From: Acidobacteriota bacterium
GTDB lineage: Bacteria > Acidobacteriota > Terriglobia > Terriglobales > Acidobacteriaceae
DNA: 64,000 nt
Reading direction: 5' to 3'
Assembly (NCBI GenBank): GCA_023410055.1
Contig: JAEYQK010000122.1
Coordinates: 7,453 to 71,452, forward strand
A program made the translations under genes and the position numbers. The notes below the pieces were generated by a model. The model was not told the DNA's origin and made no database searches. It worked only from the letters and a program-made list of their open reading frames with translations. Shown here piece after piece: positions 54,577 through 61,774 of this stretch; the first letter of the stretch is position 1, and each line of letters begins with the position of its first letter.

Positions 54577-55737
54577 TTACCGTCCTTGGCCTGCATCGGC
54601 ACGCATGGGAACGACCGCAACTCCCGGCTTGACTCGCTGCAATCCGTCCACAATGATGGTTTCGCCGCCCTTCAGCCCGCTGGAGACGATGAACTGATCT
54701 TGATACTCGCCGCTGATTGTGATGGGCTGCATCGCGACCACATTGCGTGCATCGACCGTCATCACAACCTTCTTGTTAAGCATGTCGGAGACGGCCTTTT
54801 GCGGGACCAGAACAGCGTTGGCAACCTGCTCTCCGCCTACGCGGACTCTGGCGAACTGACCGGGCCTTAGTAATCCGCCCTTGTTGGGAAAGACGCCGCG
54901 GAGGGTGAGCGTGCCGGTTGATGTATCGACGGCACGATCGGCGAAGTTGATGGTGCCGCCATGCTCATAACGAGTGCCGTCCGACAGTTGCAACTCAAGC
55001 TGGGTCACCTTGCTCTTGCCTTGAACGTGCTTGCGGAGAAAGTCCGTGGTCTGGCTCTCAGGCACGCTGAAGTATACGTAAATAGGGTTTTCCGAGGAGA
55101 TAGTGGCCAGCAGAGTGTTCTCGCCCTTGCCCACCAGATTGCCACGTGTTACAGCCAGCTTGCCCACGATCCCATCGATGGGGGAGCGAATTACGGTGTA
55201 GCTTAAGTTCAGTTTCGCCTCGGCAATGTTGGCTTGATCGGCCTTAATGGCCGCCTGAAACGAGGCCTGCTGCGAAAGTGCGGCATCAAGATCCTGCTCG
55301 GGGGCGGCTTGCCCCGCCACCAGCGGCTTAAGTCTGGCAATGTCCTTTTCTACCTTCGCGAGGCTCGCCTGATCGCGAGCCAATTGGGCCTCGGCTGATG
55401 CGAGCGCGGACTGGTAGCTCGCCTGCTCGATCTCAAACAACACCTGCCCGGACCGAACTCGGGAGCCTTCCTGGAAATCCACTTTCTCGAGAAATCCACC
55501 GACGCGGGCACGCAGGTCGACGGTTTCTTTCGCGCTGAGTTGTCCGACAAAATCCTGAAATACAGGGACGGACTTAACCTGTACGGATGCAACGGTCACG
55601 GACATGGCGTCCGAAGCAGGTCCAGCGGGTGCTCGCTTGGAGCAGCCGACCGAGAAAACAACCAGGGCCGCGGAGAGTAGCACAAAAGCAGCAAACTCGA
55701 TTTTTCGCGACCTTAATGCATGCGATTGCAGGGCCAT
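54577..55737 (-). CDS. RND periplasmic adaptor lipoprotein (AcrA/MexA type), system 3
   Basis: 386 residues from the ATG at 55735-55737, which has CGGAG six bases upstream; a longer frame adds 12 residues without a signal. The lipobox is VFSVGCSKR. Adaptor elements are ETVDLRARVGGFLEKVDFQEGSRVRSGQVLFEIE, an Ala/Gln-rich hairpin, TVIRSPIDGIVGKLAVTRGNLV, and GLKGGETIIVDGLQRVKPG near the C-terminus. It is divergent from a TetR gene across a 140-base gap that must hold both promoters. Confidence 0.92.
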   Translation of the reverse strand: MALQSHALRSRKIEFAAFVLLSAALVVFSVGCSKRAPAGPASDAMSVTVASVQVKSVPVFQDFVGQLSAKETVDLRARVGGFLEKVDFQEGSRVRSGQVLFEIEQASYQSALASAEAQLARDQASLAKVEKDIARLKPLVAGQAAPEQDLDAALSQQASFQAAIKADQANIAEAKLNLSYTVIRSPIDGIVGKLAVTRGNLVGKGENTLLATISSENPIYVYFSVPESQTTDFLRKHVQGKSKVTQLELQLSDGTRYEHGGTINFADRAVDTSTGTLTLRGVFPNKGGLLRPGQFARVRVGGEQVANAVLVPQKAVSDMLNKKVVMTVDARNVVAMQPITISGEYQDQFIVSSGLKGGETIIVDGLQRVKPGVAVVPMRADAGQGR

Positions 55738-55877
55738 CAGAACTCCGTTCTTTCCGGTACAACCGGAAAGCAATTCCCGGGCATAATGAGACCGGATGGT
55801 TCTATTATTGCAATCTGCCGCTCTGGCCGCAAGAAAAAATAGTACCGATTAGTCTTATTGTAGTAATCTGCTCCAAT

Positions 55878-56552
55878 ATGGCATCGCGAACCCGCCCCAG
55901 TCGAGGATACCGCCGGTTTTCTGTAGGCCGCCCCCCCGCCGACCAAGTGCCGTTACGGACGGAACACGTGCTGGATGTGGCATTCAAAACGTTTATTGAA
56001 CTCGGCTATGAAGGCGCCAGTGTCGCCGAGATCGCCCGCCGCGCAGGGTCGTCGAAACAGACCATCTATACTCGTTTCCCCACCAAGGCAGACTTGTTCA
56101 AGGCGGTCATCAGCAGGGGTACGGATGCTTTTCTTGAGATTTTTCGTGGACTCCTGGTTTCGGACAAACCGATCAAGGCGGTTCTGCAGCGTTACGGAGA
56201 ACATCTGGTCATCGGTATGCTTCAGCCCGAATCACAGCAGTTTGTCCGCACTATCATTGCGGCTTCCGTGGACTTTCCGGAGATCGCCCAGTTCTTTTGG
56301 GAGCATGGGAGGCAGCAGGCTCAAGCCGAACTTAGCAAATATCTTGAAGAACAGGCGCATAAGCATCTGCTTAGGATGAGCGATCCGGCAGTCGCCGCTG
56401 ATGTCTTTGAGAGCCTTTGTCTGGGCGTGACCCCCATGATGTCTCCAATGGGGATCGCTCTCCACCGCGACGCTGCGGAGATTCGGAAACACGTGCGGGA
56501 AGCTATCAGGGTATTCTTCGCGGCGTACGGGCCAAACCGGAAATCGTGCTGA
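55878..56552 (+). CDS. TetR-family regulator, divergent from efflux system 3
   Basis: 224 residues from the ATG at 55878; the open frame runs far upstream through the adaptor gene and is not credible there. A 27-residue basic extension precedes the helix-turn-helix (EHVLDVAFKTFIELGYEGASVAEIARRAGSSKQTIYTRFPTKADLF). The C-terminal helical domain resembles the AefR-like group (FVRTIIAASVDFPEIAQFFWEHG). It probably represses the divergent pump. I see no strong palindrome in the shared gap, only TTATTG...AATCTGC repeated twice. Confidence 0.87.
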   Translation: MASRTRPSRGYRRFSVGRPPADQVPLRTEHVLDVAFKTFIELGYEGASVAEIARRAGSSKQTIYTRFPTKADLFKAVISRGTDAFLEIFRGLLVSDKPIKAVLQRYGEHLVIGMLQPESQQFVRTIIAASVDFPEIAQFFWEHGRQQAQAELSKYLEEQAHKHLLRMSDPAVAADVFESLCLGVTPMMSPMGIALHRDAAEIRKHVREAIRVFFAAYGPNRKSC

Positions 56553-56591
56553 GCTGTGTCAATGTGTCGCGAGGCAATTCGCCACTCATGA

Positions 56592-56891
56592 TGCCGAACC
56601 AGGCGTCATCGCTTCTTCGATTACAAGGAGAGCGACCAGGGCCAGATTACCTTTTTCTCGTGGGAGATCTACGCCGAACTGATCCGTACGCTGGGCGCGC
56701 ATAACAAGACGCCCGGAGCTTTCCGCCGCAACGTCATTACACGCGGCGTCGATCTCAATTTGCTCATCGATCATGAGTTCGAAATCCAAGGACTGCGCTT
56801 TGGCAGTGTCAGCGAATACTCGCCCTGCTATTGGATGGATGAGGCCTTCGCCCCAGGAGCCCAGCAGGAACGCCGGCAGTGTTGTCAGTGA
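56592..56891 (+). pseudogene. Fragment of a MOSC-domain protein
   Basis: An open frame without a start codon reads HRFFDYKESDQGQITFFSWE, then KTPGAFRRNVITRGVDLNLL, then the MOSC-type SPCYWMDEAFAPGAQQ and a TGA. MOSC domains bind sulfur through the Cys in a SxCxxM-like segment and occur in molybdenum-cofactor sulfurases and YiiM-like proteins. Both the N-terminal and C-terminal parts of a normal domain are missing and a stop lies directly upstream, so this is a decayed remnant. Confidence 0.65.
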
Positions 56892-56964
56892 CGGGTTGTT
56901 GCATTTTTGTGCCTCCGGTTGGGGCAGACATCTACGCATTCGAATAGCAGGAAGGTTCATCGCA

Positions 56965-57345
56965 GTGAGCAATACGAGAGCAGGTGCCAGGAGTCGCAGT
57001 CTAAAAAGCAGGATTGTTCGCGAAGCTCGGAAGTTGGGAGCGGAGCTGATCGGATTCGCGCCCGTTTCCCGTTGGGCTGAGTTTGACGAGGTGCAGCCGG
57101 AATACCGCCCGCATTTGGAACAAGACGCAGACGGTCATTGTTCTCGGAGTGCCGATGCTGCTGCCCATTCTGGAAAGCACGCTCTCTATCAATTACACGG
57201 TGATGTACGACGTTACCAATTCTTTGCTCGACCAGATGGCGTACCGGTTGGCGTTGTACTTGAATCAGCTCGGACATGCGTCGATCTTTATGCCCGCCAC
57301 GGCTACGTTGCGCGGAATCATGCGGAAAGAGGCCAACTGCTGAAA
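56965..57345 (+). pseudogene. Frameshifted fragment of a QueG-like / ferredoxin-type Fe-S protein
   Basis: From a GTG, the frame reads SRIVREARKLGAELIGFAPV and SRWAEFDEVQPEYRPH, then shifts near 57113 into IWNKTQTVIVLGVPMLLPIL and MAYRLALYLNQLGHASIFMP, then shifts back near 57295 to RHGYVAR-like sequence. Joined, this is the N-terminal 130 or so residues of epoxyqueuosine-reductase-like iron-sulfur proteins. The cluster-binding half is absent. Two frameshifts plus truncation indicate a dead gene. 57346-57441 holds nothing else. Confidence 0.65.
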
Positions 57346-57441
57346 TTAGTACTTTTGAACTGTGCGACGGATGGCGTAAGTCTCACGCCCACATACAGAA
57401 AGCCCTTCGACCTTATCTTTCAAAGGGCCCAAAATGAAGAA

Positions 57442-57486
57442 TGGTCGGGACGGGCAGATTTGAACTGCCGACCCCTCGCACCCCAA
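57442..57486 (-). pseudogene. 3' half of tRNA-Pro(GGG), duplicate of the intact gene at 58358
   Basis: 45 bases identical to the 3' half of the intact tRNA-Pro at 58358-58434, from the anticodon loop (TTGGGGT) to the encoded CCA. With one extra base the exact direct repeat is 46 bp (57441-57486 and 58357-58402). It ends at the anticodon loop, as expected for the far att site of an element that inserted into the tRNA gene. The 150 bases to the lipoprotein gene show nothing recognisable. Confidence 0.85.
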
Positions 57487-57637
57487 AAGGCTCACAAGAG
57501 TGACTCTCGTGCGTCTTGTTGAATTTGCGAGTAACCGTTCGTGACGTTTTGGGCATCTTCGTTCTGGTCACGTCACGTTTACATCACCAAAAACGCTATT
57601 TCGTCATTCCTCTTTACTTCTATGCGGGCAACGTGCG

Positions 57638-58189
57638 TCAGAAGTTCAGACGCTTGTACATGACCGGGACAGACGTCGCCGTTTTTCCGTTCGAGTACGT
57701 TTTCACACTGATTGAAGGATTCGACTCTCCAAGCGGGCAAGTCGTCGCCAATCCGGGTGCCGTCGCCACTCCGGGTGCCATGGTGATTCTTCCGGTCTGC
57801 GGGTCAATGGTGTCGCTAGTTGCCTTGTTCAGGAGAGAATATTCCTTCGTACCGACGCCTTTTGCATCGATGATCACATCAAGCTGTCTCGATGCTGGCG
57901 CACCGCAGCTAAGTGCGATAGTGACCGGAATTTGGTTGCCGTTCGTATCCTTCCGAGTGTACAGAACGCCGTCCTTCGCTGGATAGTCCGGGTCATTGTC
58001 GCCGGCGTTTGTCTTCGGCACGTCGTTCGCACCAAGCACTGTGTACGCCACCGGGTCAGGCTCAACCTGCGGCGGCATTGCCGAGCGGGTGCGGCTCGCT
58101 CCACCGCCACCGCAACCGCTCGAGAGCACGAGACCTGTAACCGCCGTAACCAGTACCGCACGACTCCGCAGCTTCGCGACAAAGTTCAT
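57638..58189 (-). CDS. Hypothetical lipoprotein between the tRNA-Pro direct repeats
   Basis: 183 residues from the ATG at 58187-58189 (AGGA eight bases upstream; a longer frame adds 12 residues). The lipobox is LVLSSGCGGGG, so the protein should be lipidated and leave the inner membrane. The mature part is short and polar (VAYTVLGANDVPKTNAGDND, DGVLYTRKDTNGNQIPVTIA, TIDPQTGRITMAPGVATAPG) and suggests a small beta-sandwich. No family is recognised. It is the only gene inside the interval bounded by the 46-bp tRNA repeats, so it may be the last survivor of an integrated element. Confidence 0.65.
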   Translation of the reverse strand: MNFVAKLRSRAVLVTAVTGLVLSSGCGGGGASRTRSAMPPQVEPDPVAYTVLGANDVPKTNAGDNDPDYPAKDGVLYTRKDTNGNQIPVTIALSCGAPASRQLDVIIDAKGVGTKEYSLLNKATSDTIDPQTGRITMAPGVATAPGLATTCPLGESNPSISVKTYSNGKTATSVPVMYKRLNF

Positions 58190-58357
58190 AAGCGCGATCC
58201 TGAGAAAGCAGTATGAAAAGCGCACCCATTCTCAGGTACTTACGTATGCGTGGTCAACGACAAAAAAAGGGCTTAACGTGGCCTTATTGTGCGCTACCAG
58301 GGAAGATAATAAAAAGCGGGGAAAAAACCGCAAGATCAACAACTTCAGACAAGAAGA

Positions 58358-58434
58358 TGGTCGGGACGGGCAGATTTGAACTGCCGACCCCTCGCACCCC
58401 AAGCGAGTGCTCTACCAGGCTGAGCCACGTCCCG
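58358..58434 (-). tRNA. tRNA-Pro (anticodon GGG)
   Basis: A complete 77-base cloverleaf on the reverse strand: acceptor CGGGACG/CGTCCCG with discriminator A and encoded CCA; D arm GCTC/GAGC; anticodon stem CTCGC/GCGAG around TTGGGGT (anticodon GGG, G37); T arm GGCAG/CTGCC around TTCAAAT. It lies downstream of yggX on the same strand. Its 3' half is duplicated 916 bp further downstream. Confidence 0.95.
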
Positions 58435-58535
58435 ACTTGTCGATCAGCGCCCGCCGAGGTGGCGGCGCTTCATGCGCTTTTCGTTCTCCGCGCATGATGG
58501 GGTGAATCCATTCTACTACGGCTGAATGGGATTAA

Positions 58536-58802
58536 CTACTCCGGTGTGAACTGCTTGGGCATGTCGAGGCCCTGGCCGAAGAAGTACTCTTCCATCTGCT
58601 GAGCGATGAACTCCTGGTGTTCTTTGCGCCAGGGTTGCAGACGGTACTCGTTGAGCAGCATCTTCATGCGTTCGCCCCATTGCTGCCAAGCTTCTTTCGA
58701 TACGTTTTCGTAGATGCGCTGGCCCAGCGGAGTATCGAACGGTGCTTCGTCCAGGCCTTCGGCTTCGCGGCCGAGCTTTACGCATTTCACCATGTGCGCC
58801 AT
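58536..58802 (-). CDS. yggX: Probable Fe(2+)-trafficking protein YggX
   Basis: 88 residues, the normal family size. The sequence shows the conserved N-terminal Cys in MVKCVKLG, then EAEGLDEAPFDTPLGQRIYENVSKEAWQQW and FFGQGLDMPKQFTPE at the end. Family members bind ferrous iron weakly and protect iron-sulfur proteins from oxidation in the cytosol. The ATG at 58800-58802 is preceded by AAGGAGC at 13 bases. It ends about 100 bases before the tRNA-Pro gene. Confidence 0.93.
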   Translation of the reverse strand: MAHMVKCVKLGREAEGLDEAPFDTPLGQRIYENVSKEAWQQWGERMKMLLNEYRLQPWRKEHQEFIAQQMEEYFFGQGLDMPKQFTPE

Positions 58803-58914
58803 ATCGCGGATGTCGCTCCTTACAAAGATGTAACGATATTAGCAGAAGCAAGGGAACCGTTCGCGGTCGCACAATGCGCACAATGCGAAAGAGAGGCAAG
58901 TTGCACGAGAGGGT

Positions 58915-59460
58915 TCACGGCCTTTGGACGCCACCATGTCGGATCAAGCGCCCCAGATCGTAGCCTGGGAATAGAATAAGCGCAGCAGGCCAGAAGACCT
59001 GAAAGAGCACTATTACATAGATCCACCAAGGCCCAGTCGTGAGTGAAAGAAGATAGTCACCACGCATGCTTTCCGCATTAACGAATCCCAGTAGAACGCC
59101 GAGCGCGAACAGCAGCGAGTTTGCGGAAACTCGAAGTGGGAGCGATTTGAACAGGAAAAGCTCGCGGTAATTTCGCAAGGACGCTACGTTCAGAGCTACC
59201 CAGTGCCATAACAGACCAGTCGTTAGAACGAGTGGGATCAACTCCCAATAGGCGTAATCGAGAAAGCGAAACCATGCAATCCGCGGAACGAAGGCGGGTT
59301 CATTGATGTAGAAGGCCAAGTACCACGTTGGCGCCATCCCGACCATTCCATGGATTCGTTCTTCGGCTTCCCTTGTCCACACTGCAGCGTACCAGAGCAG
59401 CCAAGTTACCAGCGCCATTTGTGCCAACGGCAACACGTACTTGAGTCTGAGCCGCATCAA
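58915..59460 (-). CDS. Hypothetical integral membrane protein
   Basis: 181 residues with about four membrane helices (around 6-25, 70-90, 108-127 and 140-163). Segments such as YWELIPLVLTTGLLWHWVAL, SANSLLFALGVLLGFVNAES and WIYVIVLFQVFWPAALILF are hydrophobic with aromatic edges. The C-terminus is short and basic. I recognise no family. It stands alone between motB and yggX on the same strand, with gaps of over 100 bases on both sides, so it is probably a separate unit. Confidence 0.65.
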   Translation of the reverse strand: MMRLRLKYVLPLAQMALVTWLLWYAAVWTREAEERIHGMVGMAPTWYLAFYINEPAFVPRIAWFRFLDYAYWELIPLVLTTGLLWHWVALNVASLRNYRELFLFKSLPLRVSANSLLFALGVLLGFVNAESMRGDYLLSLTTGPWWIYVIVLFQVFWPAALILFPGYDLGRLIRHGGVQRP

Positions 59461-59601
59461 CTCAGTTGGACACCACGCTATTGACCTATGTTCCCGTCGT
59501 ATATACCTCTGTGTGTGTCGCCCGCGGTTCCCCGATGTGGCCCGCGATGATCTTCTTCCCTCGTTTTGGAGTAGTGATACGTATGCGAGACAAACCTTGC
59601 G

Positions 59602-60393
59602 CTAATGCGCTTCGCTGGCGGGCGGGGTACTGGAGGACTGTTGCGGAACTTGGGTCTCGCTTACAGGCGTTTCCTTTTCGAGATACTGAACGATGACGGA
59701 GATGCGGCGATTGCCGGGATTCTGCGGATCTTCTTTATAGCGAAGGCGGCGATCGGCGTAGCCGCGCACCTGGGAAACCTGGTCAGGGCGGAGTCCGTGT
59801 TCGCTCATGATTTTTCGGGCGGCGTTGGCGCGATCGACCGAAAGTTCCCAGTTGGAATAGCCAGTTCCGTCGTAGGGTCGAGAGTCAGTGTGCCCCTCGA
59901 TGGATACTTCGTTCGCCACTTTGCCGATTTCTCCGGCGAGAGCGGCGAGCAGTTCCTTGCCGCTTTGGTTGGGATTTGGCACACCCAGATCGAAGAATGT
60001 TCCGGACTCCGTTTCCAGCAACTCAATACGGAGACCTTCGGCGGTGACGGTCATCTCGATCTGCTTGCTGAGCTTATCGAAGTTGCTGATTTTCTGCATT
60101 GCACGCTGCAGTTCTTCCTTGAGTTGGGCCATGTTCTCTTTTGTTATCGCAACGCTTTCGCCGGAACCCTTGAGGTTGGTCCCCGCGAGTTTCGACGTAC
60201 CGCTAGGATCTTTGAAGTACCCACCTACCGCCTCTTGCACCTGCTTACTACTGTTCAAAAGCCAGAGCACTATGAACAGCGCCATCATCGCTGTGACAAA
60301 ATCGGCATAGGCGACTTTCCATGCGCCGCCGTGGTGACCGCCGTGGCCACGATTCTTCTTCCTGATGATCCTTATGTTGCTATCTGAGGCCAT
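59602..60393 (-). CDS. motB: Flagellar motor stator protein MotB
   Basis: 263 residues from the ATG at 60391-60393, two bases after the motA stop; a longer frame adds 22 residues inside motA. A His/Gly-rich basic N-terminus leads into VAYADFVTAMMALFIVLWLL, the single helix with the proton-carrying Asp31. A plug/linker follows, then the OmpA-like peptidoglycan-binding domain (VSIEGHTDSRPY, NWELSVDRANAARKIM, GYADRRL). With MotA it forms the proton-driven stator anchored to the cell wall. No other flagellar genes are in the window. Confidence 0.94.
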   Translation of the reverse strand: MASDSNIRIIRKKNRGHGGHHGGAWKVAYADFVTAMMALFIVLWLLNSSKQVQEAVGGYFKDPSGTSKLAGTNLKGSGESVAITKENMAQLKEELQRAMQKISNFDKLSKQIEMTVTAEGLRIELLETESGTFFDLGVPNPNQSGKELLAALAGEIGKVANEVSIEGHTDSRPYDGTGYSNWELSVDRANAARKIMSEHGLRPDQVSQVRGYADRRLRYKEDPQNPGNRRISVIVQYLEKETPVSETQVPQQSSSTPPASEAH

Positions 60394-60395
60394 AT

Positions 60396-61295
60396 TTACT
60401 CGGTTCCCGTTGCGGCTGCGGTTTCGGATGGAACGGCCGCGATTGAGGCACCCTTGCAAGCCTTCTCCATCTCGTTGAAGCTGGGACGGCAGCGCGCGGG
60501 AATCGAACGCCGCGCGAACTCAAGCGCCTGAATCGGCGAATTACCTTTTATGAAGGCGATCAGCAGGACACGAAGCACCTGGTGATAAGCATGTCGGTCT
60601 TCGACCGTCTTCGACATGTTCGAAGCAAGCGGGCCAACGAAGCCATAACACATCAGAATTCCGAGGAATGTGCCGACGAGGGCGGCTGCGACTTTTTTGC
60701 CGATCTCTTCGGGTGGGCCGCCGAGCGCGCCCATAGTAATGACGACACCCAAGACCGCGGCGACAATGCCGAGGCCGGGCAGCGCATCGGCGACGGTGCT
60801 CAGGGCGTTGATGGGCTGGTTCTCTTCCTGGTGCGAGACTTCCATATCGAGTTCCATCATCTGGTCGAGGTCGAAAGGATCGACGCCGCCCGTGATGGCC
60901 ATTCGCATGGTGTCGCAGAAGAAATCGCGTGTGTGGTGATCCTTCAGGAACCAGGGGTACTTGCCGAAGAGCTGGCTTTTGCCGGGCTCTTCGATATCGC
61001 TTTCCAGGGCGAGTAAGCCTTCCCTGCGGGCCTTGTTCAGCACCTCGTAGCACAACTTCAACGTGTTGAGATACCTGGCCTCATTAATTTCCGGTGGCTT
61101 CAGAACGCCAAGGACCCCGCTGACAACTCTCTTCAGAATATGGAACGGGTTGGAGATAAGTATCGTTCCAAGCGCGGCACCGCCAATGATGACCAGTTCC
61201 GCAGGCTGAAGCAGGACGGCGATATGGCCGTGCTCCAGCAGGTAACCGCCCGCGACCGCGCCCAGAACGATGAGTATGCCGATTATTACGAACAT
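60396..61295 (-). CDS. motA: Flagellar motor stator protein MotA
   Basis: 299 residues with four membrane helices. Characteristic regions are LQPAELVIIGGAALGTILI, a cytoplasmic loop with ARREGLLALESDIEEP (the charged surface that touches FliG) and ALPGLGIVAAVLGVVITMG in the third helix with the conserved Pro. The C-terminal tail is Ala/Thr-rich. It is followed directly by motB, so the stator pair is one operon. The 266 bases upstream of motA contain its promoter; I could not place it exactly. Confidence 0.93.
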   Translation of the reverse strand: MFVIIGILIVLGAVAGGYLLEHGHIAVLLQPAELVIIGGAALGTILISNPFHILKRVVSGVLGVLKPPEINEARYLNTLKLCYEVLNKARREGLLALESDIEEPGKSQLFGKYPWFLKDHHTRDFFCDTMRMAITGGVDPFDLDQMMELDMEVSHQEENQPINALSTVADALPGLGIVAAVLGVVITMGALGGPPEEIGKKVAAALVGTFLGILMCYGFVGPLASNMSKTVEDRHAYHQVLRVLLIAFIKGNSPIQALEFARRSIPARCRPSFNEMEKACKGASIAAVPSETAAATGTE

Positions 61296-61561
61296 TGCTG
61301 CTTATCTCCCGACACTTCTCCCGCCACGCTGGACGACTCGGGTCGCCGAGATTACGGCGACGAGGGATGTTCACAATTTGTTCATCGGTTGATGTGCGGA
61401 AATTCTTTAGGAGGCCGGTGCTGAATCTGGCTGGATAAACCATAACAAGCCGATTAGTACGAAAGTACCTGCCTGTAGGTTTACAGAGAGCTTGCATATA
61501 AGTTGCCACGATCGAGAATAGTAGGTGTTCTACTTTGACGAGCAACTTACAATTGGGCTTC

Positions 61562-61727
61562 AGCGAGGGCATCAATCGGATTGCTTTCGACGGGATGCGG
61601 CGGTGGCGGGACCAAGACAACGACGCCCATCACGCCGATTCAAACCGGGGTTACGGGATTCACCGTGATCAGGGCGACGAGCGGAACGATCTCCAATACG
61701 CTCACTCTTTCAACTACTGTTAGATGA
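61562..61727 (+). pseudogene. Remnant of an exported lipoprotein, joined lipobox and C-terminal strand
   Basis: A frame without a start codon reads ASIGLLSTGCGGGGTKTTTP, then a Thr-rich stretch, and ends TSGTISNTLTLSTTVR with TGA. The first part looks like a lipobox. The end is like the last strand of Ig-like domains in secreted proteins. There is no ATG, and an in-frame TGA lies just upstream. It may be an internally deleted gene. The gap upstream (61296-61561) shows no other feature. Confidence 0.35.
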
Positions 61728-61747
61728 GTCTTAGCAGGTAAGGATGA

Positions 61748-61771
61748 GCGGGACGGTCTTGGCCGTCCCGC
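61748..61771. terminator. Hairpin at the 3' end of the GH2 gene
   Basis: Perfect 9-bp stem GCGGGACGG / CCGTCCCGC with a 6-base loop, ending 3 bases before the GH2 gene. The right arm is followed on the forward strand by TTCTTATT. It probably serves the GH2 transcript and anything read from the left. Confidence 0.65.
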
Positions 61772-61774
61772 TTC

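Noticed and set aside
56773..57522. A 249-codon forward open frame over the 56.8-57.5 kb region
   Set aside because: Only its middle (from 56965) resembles a protein family; the ends read through the MOSC fragment in another frame and through a tRNA fragment. Better explained as pseudogenes.
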